NCBI RefSeq assembly: GCF_003063335.1
Contig: NZ_NERX01000001.1
Location: 620,001 to 684,000 of the forward strand
Direction: 5' to 3'
Length of the DNA stretch: 64,000 nucleotides
Source: Limnohabitans sp. MMS-10A-192
GTDB lineage: Bacteria; Pseudomonadota; Gammaproteobacteria; Burkholderiales; Burkholderiaceae_C
The translations under genes were made by a program, and so were the position numbers. Under the pieces are notes generated by a model that was given only the letters and a program-made list of their open reading frames with translations, was not told the DNA's origin and searched no databases. Of the stretch, positions 17,615-28,588 are shown one piece after another. Within the stretch, counting starts at the first letter, position 1. Every line of letters begins with the position of its first letter.

Positions 17615-19585
17615 ATGCAGCCTCACCAACTCGAACTCCTCGCCCCTGCCCGCACCTTTGACATTGGCATTGAAGCCATCAACCATGGCGCGGATGCGGT
17701 CTACATTGGCGGCCCTTCGTTTGGTGCCCGGTCCACGGCCGACAACTCGGTACAAGACATTGCCAAGCTGGTGCAATACGCCCACCGCTTTCACAGCCGA
17801 ATTTTTGTCACGCTCAACACCATCTTGCGCGACGACGAACTCGAAGGCGCACGCAAGCTCGCCTGGCAACTGTATGACGCAGGCGTGGACGCCTTGATCG
17901 TGCAAGACATGGGCCTGCTGGAGATCGACCTGCCGCCCATCCAGCTGCACGCCAGCACCCAGACCGACATCCGAACCCCCGAAAAAGCCAAGTTCTTGCA
18001 AGACGCGGGTTTGAGCCAAATCGTGTTGGCCCGTGAACTCACGCTGCCGCAGATCAGCGCGATCCGCGACGTGATCGACACCGAGCGCACGGTGATCGAA
18101 TTCTTCGTGCACGGTGCTTTGTGCGTGGCCTACAGCGGCCAGTGCTTCATCAGCCACGCCCACACGGGTCGCAGCGCCAACCGAGGAGATTGCTCGCAGG
18201 CTTGTCGGCTGCCTTACGAAGTCAAAGACGCGCAAGGCCGCATCATCGCGCACGACAAACATGTGCTGAGCATGAAAGACAACAACCAGAGCGAGAACCT
18301 GCGTGCCCTGGTCGATGCGGGCATCCGCAGCTTCAAGATCGAAGGCCGCTACAAGGACATGGCCTATGTGAAGAACATCACGGCCCATTACCGCAAGCTG
18401 TTTGACGAGGTGCTGCACGAGCGCCCCGAGCTGGCATCGTCTTCGCACGGTCGCACCACCTTCAGCTTCGAGCCCGACCCGAACCAAAACTTCAACCGCG
18501 AGTTCACCGACTACTTTGTGCAAGGCCGCAAGGAAGACATTGGCGCGTTTGACACCCCAAAAAACCCCGGCCAGCCGATTGGTTGGGTCAGCAAAGTCAC
18601 GCCGGAGCACGTCGAAATCACCACCGACGACCCGGCCACCGAGCTGCACAACGGCGACGGCCTGTGCTACTACGACCTGCAAAAAGAGCTGATCGGCCTG
18701 CAAATCAACCGCGCCGAAGCGCAAAAAGCCCAAGGCGTTTGGCGTCTGTTCCCCAAAGACCCGATGGACGGCTTCAAAGACTTGCGCAAAGGCGTGCAGG
18801 TCAACCGCAACCGCGACATGAGCTGGGTGCGCACGCTGGACAAAAAATCGGCCGAGCGGCGCATGGGCGTGTGGATGCAATTGGCTGAAAGCGCTGATGG
18901 CTTACAGCTGACCCTGACCGACGAGGCCGGCCACACCGGCACGGCCGAACTGGCGATTGCCTGGCAAGCCCCCAAAGACGCCACGCAGGCCGAGGACAAA
19001 CTGAAAGCCGCCCTGGGCAAACTGGGCGACACCCTGTTTGAGCCGCTGGATGTGCAAGTGGCCCTGCACCGCCCCTGGTTTGTGCCGCCCTCACAGCTCA
19101 ATGCCTTACGTCGCGATGCCGTGCAGGCCCTCGAAGCCGCCCGCACCCAAGGCCTGCACCGCCTGCCACGTGCCGTGCCTGCAGAGCCGCCAGCGCAGTA
19201 TCCCGAAGACACGCTCACCTATCTGGCCAATGTGTTCAACCAAAAAGCCCGGGACTTTTACGCCAAACACGGCGTGAAGGTGATCGATGCCGCCTACGAA
19301 GCGCAAGAAGAATTGGGCGAGGTCAGCCTGATGATCACCAAACACTGCGTGCGTTTCAGCTTGAGCCTGTGCCCCAAACAGGCCAAAGGCGTGACCGGCG
19401 TGCAAGGCACCGTGAAGGCCGAGCCGCTGCAGCTGATCAACGGCAAGGAAAAACTCACCTTGCGCTTCGACTGCAAACCCTGCGAGATGCATGTGGTCGG
19501 CAAGATCAAGAAATCGGTGCTCAACGCCGTGCCGGAAAGCCCGCTGCAGTTTTACAAGACGCGGCCTGTGGTCGGTCTGCACTGA
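17615..19585 (+). CDS. rlhA: U32 peptidase-family 23S rRNA 5-hydroxycytidine synthase RlhA
   Basis: 656 residues, matching RlhA/YdcP (about 650) rather than the shorter tRNA enzyme TrhP/YegQ (about 450). It begins with the U32 barrel (LELLAPARTFDIGIEAINHG). The Fe-S-type cysteine cluster CVAYSGQCFIS...GDCSQACRLPY lies near residues 170-198, followed by the C-terminal domain (DUF3656-like) found in RlhA. The characterised enzyme hydroxylates C2501 of 23S rRNA. The predicted promoter lies directly at the start codon. It is flanked by the parvulin terminator and a lipoprotein gene. Confidence 0.8.
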   Translation: MQPHQLELLAPARTFDIGIEAINHGADAVYIGGPSFGARSTADNSVQDIAKLVQYAHRFHSRIFVTLNTILRDDELEGARKLAWQLYDAGVDALIVQDMGLLEIDLPPIQLHASTQTDIRTPEKAKFLQDAGLSQIVLARELTLPQISAIRDVIDTERTVIEFFVHGALCVAYSGQCFISHAHTGRSANRGDCSQACRLPYEVKDAQGRIIAHDKHVLSMKDNNQSENLRALVDAGIRSFKIEGRYKDMAYVKNITAHYRKLFDEVLHERPELASSSHGRTTFSFEPDPNQNFNREFTDYFVQGRKEDIGAFDTPKNPGQPIGWVSKVTPEHVEITTDDPATELHNGDGLCYYDLQKELIGLQINRAEAQKAQGVWRLFPKDPMDGFKDLRKGVQVNRNRDMSWVRTLDKKSAERRMGVWMQLAESADGLQLTLTDEAGHTGTAELAIAWQAPKDATQAEDKLKAALGKLGDTLFEPLDVQVALHRPWFVPPSQLNALRRDAVQALEAARTQGLHRLPRAVPAEPPAQYPEDTLTYLANVFNQKARDFYAKHGVKVIDAAYEAQEELGEVSLMITKHCVRFSLSLCPKQAKGVTGVQGTVKAEPLQLINGKEKLTLRFDCKPCEMHVVGKIKKSVLNAVPESPLQFYKTRPVVGLH

Positions 19586-19673
19586 TTCAGCTGTTTCTTG
19601 TTACAAACTGACGTTGTCATTTTTGAAGTTTTTAGAGGTCTACTGCTAGCATCCCGCTGTCCCATTCACCGAG

Positions 19674-20156
19674 ATGCATTCAATGACCGCCACAACTTTA
19701 CCCACCCGTTTTATTCGCCTGAGCGCTGTCCTTGGCCTGCTCGGTGTCTTGACCTTCGCAGGTTGTGCGGGCATGGGAGAAGGTGCCGCCAGGCCCGTGC
19801 TCTACCCCAACACGGCCTACAAATCCATGGGCGAAGCCGCTGCCAACCAGCACCTGAACCAATGCCTGAGCCTGGCCCAGTCCAGCGGTCTGCATCCGTT
19901 GGACAGCAACAATTCGGTGGCATCGGGTGCGACCATGGGCGCTGCTGTGGCCGGGGTCACTGGCGCCGTTGGTGGCTTGGTGTTTGGCCGTGGCGATTTG
20001 AACCAGGCCATCAAATATGGCGCGCAAAGTGCCGTGGTCGGTGCTGCAGCGGGCGGAACTCGCGGCGCCATGAGCCAGCAGCCCAGCGGGACTTACCGCC
20101 AGTTTGTTCAGCGCTGCGCTGGCGAAAAAGGCCTGGACATCATTGGCTGGCAATGA
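19674..20156 (+). CDS. Glycine-zipper lipoprotein of unknown function
   Basis: 160 residues, or 157 if the ATG at 19683 is used; neither start has a clear ribosome-binding site. A positively charged hydrophobic N-terminus ends in LTFAGC, a plausible lipobox. The middle (about 80-125) is rich in small residues with repeated GxxxG spacing (GATMGAAVAGVTGAVGG), a glycine-zipper that usually inserts in membranes. Two further cysteines flank it (NQCLS and QRCAG). The protein is probably anchored in the envelope. I do not recognise a specific function. Confidence 0.75.
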   Translation: MHSMTATTLPTRFIRLSAVLGLLGVLTFAGCAGMGEGAARPVLYPNTAYKSMGEAAANQHLNQCLSLAQSSGLHPLDSNNSVASGATMGAAVAGVTGAVGGLVFGRGDLNQAIKYGAQSAVVGAAAGGTRGAMSQQPSGTYRQFVQRCAGEKGLDIIGWQ

Positions 20157-20162
20157 CACGAA

Positions 20163-20182
20163 GAGCGCTGCACTGAGCGCTC
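20163..20182. other. Hairpin between convergent genes
   Basis: GAGCGCT (20163-20169) pairs with AGCGCTC (20176-20182) in the 77-base gap between the glycine-zipper gene and the convergent helicase gene. There is no U-run on either side, so termination is possible but unproven. Confidence 0.35.
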
Positions 20183-20233
20183 AAGACTTGCGTCGGCGTC
20201 TGCGTCACAAGGTGTCAGTATCCCCTGCCCGGC

Positions 20234-23200
20234 TCAGCCCAGCGGCTTGAGCAACTCGTTCAGATCGGCCTCGCCAAACAGGGGCTCTTTGCGCTGCACG
20301 GCGCCTTCGTACATGTCTTGTGCCAACTGAGCCTTGCGCTCTTGCAGGGCCAGCATGCGCTCTTCGATGGTGCCTTGCGCCACCAGTTTGACCACCCAGA
20401 CACTTTGCTTTTGGCCGATGCGGTGTGCACGGTCGGTGGCCTGGTTTTCCACCGCAGGGTTCCACCACGGGTCATAGTGGATGACGGTGTCGGCCTGCGG
20501 CAAGTTCAGGCCCACGCCACCGGCTTTCAGGCTGATCAAGAACAGCGGCACCTGGCCACTGGTGAACTTGTCGATGATCGCATCGCGGTTTTTGCTTTGG
20601 CCGGTGAGTTTGACCCATGGGATGCCCAATGCAGGCAAGGCTTTTTCGATCAGGCCCAGCATTTCGGTGAACTGTGAGAACAACAAAATCTTGCGACCTT
20701 CCGCAACCATCTCGGGCAGCATGTCGAGCAGCTGCTCCAGCTTGGCCGACTGCTGCACCTGGCTGGCCGCACTCAGCTTGAGCAGGCGCGGATCGCAGCA
20801 AACCTGACGAAGCTTGAGCAAAGCATCGAGGATGGTGATTTGCGAGCGGCCCAGACCCTGGGTGTGCAACGCTTCGCGCACGGTTTTTTCCATGCCCAGG
20901 CGAATCGTCTCGTACAAGTCCGCCTGCTGGCCTTGCAGGGGCACAGGCATCAGGGTTTCGATCTTGGGCGGCAACTCGCTGGCCACCAGGTCTTTGGTTC
21001 GGCGCAGCATGAAGGGCGTCACGCGTGCACGCAACTGGGCGAGTTTTTCAACACTGCCCTGACGCTCGATCGGGTTGCGGAACAGTTCGGTGAAACGCTT
21101 TTGGCTGCCCAGAAATCCAGGCATCAAGAAGTGAAACTGGCTCCACAACTCGCCCAAATGGTTTTCAATGGGCGTGCCAGACAGGCACAGGCGGTGCACC
21201 GCCGGGATCTCGGTGACGACTTGCGCCGCGTTGGTGTTGGCGTTCTTGATGTTTTGCGCTTCGTCCAGCACCAGCAGGTGCCAAGGCACTTCCAGCCACA
21301 TGTCGCGGTCACGCGAGAGCAGCGAATACGCAGTGATGACCACGTCGTAGCGGCACAGCTCCTGAGGGGTTTCGTGGCGCGACAGGCCGTGGTGGATGTG
21401 CGTGGTCAAGGCCGGGCAAAAGCGGGCTGCCTCGCGCTGCCAATTGCCCAACAAGCTGACGGGGGCAACGATCAGGGCCGGTTTCGTCAGTCGACCCGCT
21501 TGCTTTTCGGTCAGGATATGGGCCAAGGTCTGCAGTGTTTTGCCCAGGCCCATGTCGTCGGCCAAGATGCCCGCCAGGCGGTGCTCGCGCAAAAACTGCA
21601 ACCAATTGAGGCCTTGCTGCTGGTAAGGCCGTAAGGTGGCTTGCAAGCCTTCCGGTGTTGGCACGGGCGTCAAGGCCGCTTGGCCGCGCATTTGCTGCAC
21701 AAGACTCAACAAGCTGTTGGCCCCCTGCCAGCGTGCACCTTCACCCAAGGATGTGGCTGTGCGCAATGCGTCCATGCGCGACAGGCGCAAGGCATCGCCA
21801 TCCCAGTCGTGGCCGCGCTCGCCGTGCAGCTCCATCAGCATGCTCAACCAGGGTTTGATGCGGGCCGTGGGCAGCCTCACATAGCCCGGGCCTTGCAAGT
21901 CAGGCAGGTACAAATGGGCCGGAAGCCCCTGCATGTCGGTCGGATCACCCGCATTCTTAACGCCTGCCAAGGCCGCCAAAATGGCGGGCACCCAGGGCAA
22001 GATGTTGACCCGCTGGCCATCGATGTCCATGCCCAGCGACAAGTTGAACCACGGCGATGTTTCATCGAAGCCGTCTTCGCCCGACAGGTCAATGTGCACG
22101 TCATCGGCCAAACGCAGCCAAGTGTTCAAGCCACTGTCGGTGTGGACCTCCAGGCCCGCTTCGCGCAGCGGTTCAAAGTCGCTTTCCAGCCATTCGAGCC
22201 ACAGCGCCGCACTTTGCGAGCCGGTCAGGCTGAGTGTGGCGCCCTGCGTCACATCGAAGCCCAAATCCTCCAGCGTCTCGATAATGCGCTGTTCGGCCGC
22301 CAAGTCGCGCAGCAGCATGCGGGCAGACGCTCCTTTGCCCAGCGCCACACGCCTTTGGGCATGCGCCCAATGGCCTTGTTGGCCATCGTAATCAAAAGTC
22401 AACTGCGCCTGAAAAATCCCGTGGTCCATGCGCTTTTGCAAGGGCACCGCAGAAATCCGCAGCACGCCCACAGGCTCTACGCCCCGGATTTCGGGCAGCT
22501 GTTCAATGACGGGCGGCAGCGGCATGGGGCCGAGTCGCTCCATCAACTGCTGCTGGAACTTGAGCGCCACGCGCTCGGGCACGACAGGCGACTGCGTCAG
22601 CAGCAGCAAGCGCTCGGCGCTCAGGCCTTGGGTGTCAAGGCGACCGCATCGGCCACGCGCGACATCCACAAAAATCGGCGGCTCGTTCAGCCCGTGAACC
22701 ACCCCTTCTGGCCCGGCCTGCATGTGCAGCCTCCAGCCTGCAGGGGCGCCGTCTTGCTCGGGCACGGCCTGCCAGCTGCCGGAGATGGTCAGGGCATCGT
22801 CGGTCCACTGCAAAGGCGTCATGGCCTTGTCGTCTTCCCACATCAGGCGACCGGTTTCGCTGCATTTTTGCAGCAGCAGTTCAGCCGCCAAGCCTTGCAG
22901 CTTGACCGCGCTGTGAAAACCATACGAGCCAAAACTGTTGGTGGCTGGGCACGCTTTGAACAGGTCAAAAATACCGCGCTCGTTGGCCGCACTGCCCTGC
23001 CAGATCGGGTCGTGCGCGAAGGGTTCTGTGGTCACTTTTTTGGGCTTGCCCCAGAGGCCCTCACGCTTGAGGATGGCCCGTTTGATGGTCAGGTGAAACA
23101 CCGGCCTTTGGCCCGCGGTATCCACCGACATGCAGTACAAAAAATGTTCGGGCGTGCTGCTGGGCAGGCTGAAGTGTTGTGCCACATCCGCCGTTTCGAG

Positions 23201-23647
23201 TCGCCCAAGCCAGTCGCGCACCTGGTATTCAGACTGCTGGATGGCCCGCTCTTGACGGGCTTGCAATTGCTGCTCAGACAACTCGCCCGTTTCATCCTCA
23301 TCGCGAGCATCTTCGCGCAAAGAACGCCCTTGCATGGCCACATGAATGCCCAAGGCGGCGCCGTGTTTGCACATGCGGCCCACCGAGCAGCTGCAGGTGG
23401 AGCGCCAAGCTTGCAAGTTACCGCCCTCGGACACGCGCAAATGCGCCGTGACGGTGAAGGGTGACGCCTGCAATTCAGGCACCTGGGCGACCAACTTCCA
23501 GCCATCGGCCTCCGGGCTCAGCTGCGCGACGATGTCATCGTTTTGCAGGTACAGCGCCGTGCCCTTGGCCCACGCATTGGAGTCAAAGTAAAAGGCCAGC
23601 TGAGACGGCGGGAACCACTGCTCAGACACTTCGGATCTCACACGCAC
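20234..23647 (-). CDS. SWIM-domain SNF2/DEAD-like helicase
   Basis: 1137 residues. The N-terminal SWIM zinc finger is CSCSVGRMCKHG (C85, C87, C93, H95). A long middle region is followed by a Swi2/Snf2 ATPase: motif I ADDMGLGKT (about 700), motif II DEAQN (about 795), FMLRRTKDLV, and the C-terminal helicase motifs SLKAGGVGLNL and ATDRAHRIGQ. Such proteins remodel nucleoprotein complexes such as stalled RNA polymerase or repair intermediates. The start is GTG at 23647, only 6 bases after the purL stop, so it is probably expressed with purL. Two further in-frame GTG codons occur within seven codons, leaving the exact start uncertain. Confidence 0.9.
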   Translation of the reverse strand: MRVRSEVSEQWFPPSQLAFYFDSNAWAKGTALYLQNDDIVAQLSPEADGWKLVAQVPELQASPFTVTAHLRVSEGGNLQAWRSTCSCSVGRMCKHGAALGIHVAMQGRSLREDARDEDETGELSEQQLQARQERAIQQSEYQVRDWLGRLETADVAQHFSLPSSTPEHFLYCMSVDTAGQRPVFHLTIKRAILKREGLWGKPKKVTTEPFAHDPIWQGSAANERGIFDLFKACPATNSFGSYGFHSAVKLQGLAAELLLQKCSETGRLMWEDDKAMTPLQWTDDALTISGSWQAVPEQDGAPAGWRLHMQAGPEGVVHGLNEPPIFVDVARGRCGRLDTQGLSAERLLLLTQSPVVPERVALKFQQQLMERLGPMPLPPVIEQLPEIRGVEPVGVLRISAVPLQKRMDHGIFQAQLTFDYDGQQGHWAHAQRRVALGKGASARMLLRDLAAEQRIIETLEDLGFDVTQGATLSLTGSQSAALWLEWLESDFEPLREAGLEVHTDSGLNTWLRLADDVHIDLSGEDGFDETSPWFNLSLGMDIDGQRVNILPWVPAILAALAGVKNAGDPTDMQGLPAHLYLPDLQGPGYVRLPTARIKPWLSMLMELHGERGHDWDGDALRLSRMDALRTATSLGEGARWQGANSLLSLVQQMRGQAALTPVPTPEGLQATLRPYQQQGLNWLQFLREHRLAGILADDMGLGKTLQTLAHILTEKQAGRLTKPALIVAPVSLLGNWQREAARFCPALTTHIHHGLSRHETPQELCRYDVVITAYSLLSRDRDMWLEVPWHLLVLDEAQNIKNANTNAAQVVTEIPAVHRLCLSGTPIENHLGELWSQFHFLMPGFLGSQKRFTELFRNPIERQGSVEKLAQLRARVTPFMLRRTKDLVASELPPKIETLMPVPLQGQQADLYETIRLGMEKTVREALHTQGLGRSQITILDALLKLRQVCCDPRLLKLSAASQVQQSAKLEQLLDMLPEMVAEGRKILLFSQFTEMLGLIEKALPALGIPWVKLTGQSKNRDAIIDKFTSGQVPLFLISLKAGGVGLNLPQADTVIHYDPWWNPAVENQATDRAHRIGQKQSVWVVKLVAQGTIEERMLALQERKAQLAQDMYEGAVQRKEPLFGEADLNELLKPLG

Positions 23648-23653
23648 AGACGG

Positions 23654-26600
23654 TCAACCCACCCACTTGCGGGCGTTTTGCCACACGCGCAGCCAAGGGC
23701 TGGTGGCTGCGATGTCACCGCTGGTCCAGCTCATCTGCACATTGCGGAACACGCGCTCGGGGTGCGGCATCATGGCCGTGAAACGCCCATCGGCGGTGGT
23801 CACGGCTGTCAGGCCGCCCGCGCTGCCGTTGGGGTTGAAGGGGTATTGCTCGGTGGCCTGGCCGTGGTTGTCCACAAAGCGCATGGCACCAATGGCCTGC
23901 GCCGCGTTGCCACGGCGCTTGAAGTTGGCAAAGCCTTCGCCGTGTGCCACCGCAATCGGCAAGCGGCTTCCCGCCATGCCTTGCAAGAACAAGCTGGGCG
24001 ATTCGAGCACTTCGACCATGGACAGGCGCGCTTCGAAGCGCTCACTCTGGTTGGTGGTGAAACGCGGCCAGTCTTGCGCGCCGGGGATGATGTCGGCGAG
24101 TTCCGCGAACATCTGGCAGCCGTTGCACACACCCAGACCGAAGGTGTCGGTGCGGCCAAAGAAGCCTTTGAACTGATCCGCCAGCGCCGGGTTGAAGGTG
24201 ATGCTGCGCGCCCAGCCGATGCCAGCGCCCAGTGTGTCGCCGTAGCTGAAACCGCCACAAGCCACCAAGCCCTGGAAGTCGGCCAAGTTGGCACGGCCAG
24301 ACTGCAAATCGGTCATGTGCACGTCGTGCGACTCGAACCCCGCTTTGTGGAAGGCGTAAGCCATTTCCACATGCGAGTTGACGCCCTGTTCGCGCAAGAT
24401 CGCAACCTTGGGGCGCGACAAGTTCAGAAACGGTGCGGCCACGTTTTCACTCGGGTCAAAGCTCAGCGCCACATGCATGCCGGGGTCGCTGGCCTGGCCT
24501 GCGGCGGCGTGTTCGGCATCGGCGCAAGCGGGGTTGTCGCGTTGCTGGCAAATCTTCCAGCTCACACTGTCCCAGACCTGGTGCAGGTCTTCGAGCTTGG
24601 CGGAAAACACCTCTTTGGTGTCGCGCCAGATGCTCAGCTCGCCCACGCCTTTTTGGATGGTCGATTGAGTCGGACGGGTCTTGCCAATGACGTGCGTGTG
24701 TTTGGACAGGCCATGTTCACGCAGCGTCTGCAGCACCGCGTTGCGCTCAGCCGTGCGCACTTGCAGCACCACGCCCAGCTCTTCGTTGAACAAGGCTTTG
24801 AGGGTGAGTTCTTCGCGGCGGGCGCTGACCTGGCCTGCCCAGTTTTTGGCGTCGCCATGGTCGGCGCGGCTGTCGGTGATGCCGTCGCCTTCGGTGACCA
24901 GCATGTCCACATTGAGCGCCACGCCCACATGGCCTGCAAAAGCCATCTCGGCCACAGCGGCCAGCAAGCCGCCGTCGCTGCGGTCGTGGTACGCCAGGAT
25001 CTGGCCCTTGGCACGCAAATCGTTGACGGCGTTGACCAGATTCACCAGGCTTTGCGGGTCTTCCAGATCGGGCACGCTGTCGCCAAACTGGTCCAGCACT
25101 TGGCCCAACACGCTGCCGCCCATGCGGTTTTGGCCTTGGCCCAGGTCGATCAGCAGCAGGCTGGTGTCGCCCTCTTGTGCATCCAGCTGCGGGGTCAGCG
25201 TGCCGCGCACGTCAGGCAAGCTGGCGAAGGCGGTGATGATCAGGCTGACGGGTGAAGTGACTTTGCGTGTCTCTCCCTTGTCGGTCCACTGCGTGCGCAT
25301 CGACAAGCTGTCCTTGCCCACGGGGATCGAGATGTCGAGCGCCGGGCACAGTTCCATGCCCACGGCCTTGACGGTTTCGTACAGCGCGGCGTCTTCGCCC
25401 GGCTCGCCGCAAGCGGCCATCCAGTTGGCGGACATCTTGACGCGCGGCAGCTCGATGGGCGCGGCCAGCAAATTGGTGATGGCCTCGGCAACCGCCATGC
25501 GACCCGAGGCGGCGGCGTTGAGCGAGGCCAGCGGCGTGCGCTCGCCCATGCTCATGGCTTCACCGGCAAAGCCTGCGTAGTCGGCCAGGGTCACGGCCAC
25601 GTCGGCCACGGGCACTTGCCAGGGGCCGACCATCTGGTCGCGGTGCGTCAGGCCACCCACAGCGCGGTCACCGATGGTGATCAAAAAGCGCTTGGATGCC
25701 ACGGTGGGGTGGCTCAGCACGTCGATCACGGCTTTTTGCAAACTCACGCCCGTGAGGTTCATGGCGGGCGACTGGCGGGTCACGGTGCTCACATCGCGGT
25801 GCATCTTGGGCGGTTTGCCCAGCAGCACGTCCATGGGCATGTCCACGGGCGATTCCTGGCCTTTGTCTTCCAGCACCAACTGGCGCTCTTCGGTGGCCAC
25901 ACCGATCACCGCAAACGGGCAGCGCTCGCGTTCGCAAAAGGCGGTGAACTGGTCCAGCGATTCAGGCGCGATCGCCATCACATAACGTTCCTGGCTTTCG
26001 TTGGACCAGATTTCTTTGGGCGACAGACCGGATTCTTCGAGCTTGACGGCGCGCAAATCAAAGCGTGCGCCACGACCAGCGTCGTTGGTCAGCTCGGGGA
26101 AGGCGTTGGACAAACCGCCCGCGCCAACGTCGTGGATGGCCAAAATCGGGTTGTTGTCACCTTGCGCCCAGCAGTGGTTGATGACCTCTTGCGCACGGCG
26201 CTCGATCTCGGGGTTGCCGCGCTGCACAGAATCAAAGTCGAGGTTGGCGGCGTTGGTGCCCGTAGCCATGGAGCTGGCCGCACTGCCGCCCATGCCAATG
26301 CGCATGCCGGGGCCGCCCAGTTGAATGAGCAAACTTCCTGCAGGGAACTCAATCTTTTTCGTTTGCTCGGCGTCGATCTGGCCCAGACCGCCCGCGATCA
26401 TGATGGGCTTGTGGTAACCGCGCACCACGCCGTCCACGGTCTGTTCGTATTCGCGGAAATAGCCCAGCAAGTTGGGGCGACCAAATTCGTTGTTGAACGC
26501 CGCGCCACCCAAGGGGCCTTCGGTCATGATTTGCAAAGGGCTGGCGATGTGCTCGGGCTTGCCGCCGGGCTGGTCGCTCAAGCCGCCCCAGAGTTTGGAC

Positions 26601-27640
26601 ACGGTGAAGCCGCTCAACCCCGCCTTGGGCTTGGAGCCGCGACCGGTAGCGCCCTCGTCACGGATCTCACCGCCCGCGCCGGTGGATGCGCCGGGGAATG
26701 GCGAAATCGCGGTCGGGTGGTTGTGGGTTTCGACCTTCATCAGCACATGGTGCAGAGCTGGTTCGGCTTGGTAAGCCGCGCCCTGCTCCGCTTTGCGTGC
26801 AACGAAGCGCTCCACGGTGTGGCCTTCCATCACCGAGGCGTTGTCTGAATATGCCACCACCGTGTGCTGGGGGCTCAGCTGGTGGGTGTTGCGGATCATG
26901 CCGAACAGGCTCTTGGGCTGGGCCACGCCGTCGATGGTGAACACGGCGTTGAAAATCTTGTGGCGGCAGTGCTCGCTGTTGGCCTGCGCGAACATCATCA
27001 GCTCCACATCGGTGGGGTTGCGCTGCAAGCCCGTGAAGGCGTTGACCAAATAGTCAATTTCGTCTTCGGCCAGGGCCAGGCCCCAGGCCTTGTTGGCCGC
27101 TTCCAGTGCCGAGCGACCGCCGCCCAGCACATCCACATGGTCCATCGGCGCAGGCTCCAGCGCGGTGAACAAAGCCGCAGCTTCATCGCGGCTGGGCATG
27201 GCCGACTCGGTCATGCGGTCGTGCAATACAGCGGCCACTTGGCCCAGTTGCTCGGCGCTCAGTTTGGCGGTGCTGAGCAATCCAGACTTCATCACCAGGC
27301 GGTATTCGGTCAGGCGCTCCACGCGGCGCACTTCAAAACCGCAGTTGTGGGCAATGTCGGTGGCCTTGGACGCCCAAGGCGACACAGTGCCGATGCGCGG
27401 GCTGACCACGATCACGGGGCCATCGGTGGGACCGGCATAAGGCTCGCCATAGGTCAACAAGGCCGAGAGGGTTTGTTTTTGGGCATCGGCCAAAGGGGCG
27501 GACGTGGCCACCAGGTGCACAAAACGGGCGGCGATGCCCACAATTTGCGGCGAGATTTCTGCCAGACGTGGCAAAACTTGGGCAATGCGAAAGTCGCTGA
27601 GGGCGCTGGCGCCTTCGAAAGTCGTGATGTGCAGGGACAC
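23654..27640 (-). CDS. purL: Phosphoribosylformylglycinamidine synthase PurL
   Basis: 1328 residues, the large single-chain form. The synthetase half shows [20 protein letters not shown] and [14 protein letters not shown]. The C-terminal class I glutaminase domain has its cysteine nucleophile in [11 protein letters not shown] and the catalytic histidine/glutamate in [10 protein letters not shown]. It converts FGAR and glutamine to FGAM with ATP, step four of purine synthesis. The ATG at 27640 faces the map promoter across 134 bases. I see no purine riboswitch in that gap. Confidence 0.97.
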   Translation of the reverse strand: MSLHITTFEGASALSDFRIAQVLPRLAEISPQIVGIAARFVHLVATSAPLADAQKQTLSALLTYGEPYAGPTDGPVIVVSPRIGTVSPWASKATDIAHNCGFEVRRVERLTEYRLVMKSGLLSTAKLSAEQLGQVAAVLHDRMTESAMPSRDEAAALFTALEPAPMDHVDVLGGGRSALEAANKAWGLALAEDEIDYLVNAFTGLQRNPTDVELMMFAQANSEHCRHKIFNAVFTIDGVAQPKSLFGMIRNTHQLSPQHTVVAYSDNASVMEGHTVERFVARKAEQGAAYQAEPALHHVLMKVETHNHPTAISPFPGASTGAGGEIRDEGATGRGSKPKAGLSGFTVSKLWGGLSDQPGGKPEHIASPLQIMTEGPLGGAAFNNEFGRPNLLGYFREYEQTVDGVVRGYHKPIMIAGGLGQIDAEQTKKIEFPAGSLLIQLGGPGMRIGMGGSAASSMATGTNAANLDFDSVQRGNPEIERRAQEVINHCWAQGDNNPILAIHDVGAGGLSNAFPELTNDAGRGARFDLRAVKLEESGLSPKEIWSNESQERYVMAIAPESLDQFTAFCERERCPFAVIGVATEERQLVLEDKGQESPVDMPMDVLLGKPPKMHRDVSTVTRQSPAMNLTGVSLQKAVIDVLSHPTVASKRFLITIGDRAVGGLTHRDQMVGPWQVPVADVAVTLADYAGFAGEAMSMGERTPLASLNAAASGRMAVAEAITNLLAAPIELPRVKMSANWMAACGEPGEDAALYETVKAVGMELCPALDISIPVGKDSLSMRTQWTDKGETRKVTSPVSLIITAFASLPDVRGTLTPQLDAQEGDTSLLLIDLGQGQNRMGGSVLGQVLDQFGDSVPDLEDPQSLVNLVNAVNDLRAKGQILAYHDRSDGGLLAAVAEMAFAGHVGVALNVDMLVTEGDGITDSRADHGDAKNWAGQVSARREELTLKALFNEELGVVLQVRTAERNAVLQTLREHGLSKHTHVIGKTRPTQSTIQKGVGELSIWRDTKEVFSAKLEDLHQVWDSVSWKICQQRDNPACADAEHAAAGQASDPGMHVALSFDPSENVAAPFLNLSRPKVAILREQGVNSHVEMAYAFHKAGFESHDVHMTDLQSGRANLADFQGLVACGGFSYGDTLGAGIGWARSITFNPALADQFKGFFGRTDTFGLGVCNGCQMFAELADIIPGAQDWPRFTTNQSERFEARLSMVEVLESPSLFLQGMAGSRLPIAVAHGEGFANFKRRGNAAQAIGAMRFVDNHGQATEQYPFNPNGSAGGLTAVTTADGRFTAMMPHPERVFRNVQMSWTSGDIAATSPWLRVWQNARKWVG

Positions 27641-27757
27641 GGGGTGGCCTTGTAAAGAGACGGGAAACCGTAGCGCCGGGGCCGCTGACTGGGGCTGACC
27701 GGCAAAGGCAGTATTTTAACCGTGGAAACCCTGAGCTTCGACCGACTAAAGGCCCAA

Positions 27758-27766
27758 TGGGATAAT
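27758..27766 (+). promoter_or_regulatory. Extended -10 promoter element of map, possibly leaderless
   Basis: TGGGATAAT ends 8 bases before the map ATG at 27775, with no Shine-Dalgarno sequence. It is nearly identical to the element before rlhA and forms the palindrome GGGAT-A-ATCC with its flank. Confidence 0.5.
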
Positions 27767-27774
27767 CCTGTCCC

Positions 27775-28587
27775 ATGACGATCACCATCAAAACCGCCGA
27801 AGACATCGAAGGCATGCGCGTGGCTTGCCGCCTGGCTTCGGAAGTCCTCGACTACATCGAGCCCTTCATCAAGCCGGGCATCACCACCAACGAGATTGAC
27901 AAGCTGTGCCACGACTACATGGTCGATGTGCAGGGCTGCATCCCGGCCCCGCTGAACTACGCACCGGGCGGCTACAAGCCCTACCCCAAGTCGATCTGCA
28001 CCTCGATCAACCACCAGGTCTGCCACGGCATTCCGAACGACAAGCCGCTCAAAAAAGGCGATTCGCTCAACGTCGACATCACCACCATCAAAGATGGCTG
28101 GCACGGAGACACCAGCCGCATGTTCATGGTGGGCGAAGCCTCGATTGCGGCCAAACGCCTGGCCAAGCTCACGTACGACGCCATGTGGAAAGGCATTGAG
28201 CAGGTCAAGCCCGGTGCCCATTTGGGCGACATTGGCCATGCGATCCAGAAATTTGCCGAGGGCAACGGCTTTTCGGTGGTGCGCGAGTTTTGCGGCCACG
28301 GCATTGGCCGGGGTTTTCACGAAGAGCCGCAAGTGCTGCACTACGGCAAGCCTGGCACCCTGGTGGAGCTGGTGCCCGGCATGATTTTCACGATCGAGCC
28401 GATGATCAACGCCGGCCGCAAAGAGATCAAGGAAATGGGCGATGGCTGGACCATCGTGACCAAGGACCACTCCTTGTCAGCCCAGTGGGAGCACACCGTG
28501 GTGGTGACCGAAACCGGCTACGAAGTGCTGACCCTGTCAGCAGGCAGCCCGGCCATCCCCGACTTCATCACCTCCAAAGCGGCTTGA
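27775..28587 (+). CDS. map: Methionine aminopeptidase, type I
   Basis: 270 residues. The metal ligands are visible: the two aspartates in [16 protein letters not shown], the histidine in [12 protein letters not shown], and the glutamates in IEPMIN and WEHTVVVTE. It removes the initiator methionine from nascent proteins. The gene is followed one base later by glnD, an arrangement common in Betaproteobacteria. Its own start appears to sit at the transcription start. Confidence 0.97.
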   Translation: MTITIKTAEDIEGMRVACRLASEVLDYIEPFIKPGITTNEIDKLCHDYMVDVQGCIPAPLNYAPGGYKPYPKSICTSINHQVCHGIPNDKPLKKGDSLNVDITTIKDGWHGDTSRMFMVGEASIAAKRLAKLTYDAMWKGIEQVKPGAHLGDIGHAIQKFAEGNGFSVVREFCGHGIGRGFHEEPQVLHYGKPGTLVELVPGMIFTIEPMINAGRKEIKEMGDGWTIVTKDHSLSAQWEHTVVVTETGYEVLTLSAGSPAIPDFITSKAA

Positions 28588-28588
28588 C

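Noticed and set aside
16664..18880. 738-codon minus-strand open frame across the parvulin gene, terminator and rlhA
   Set aside because: It runs through a strong terminator and promoter of the opposite strand and has no family features.
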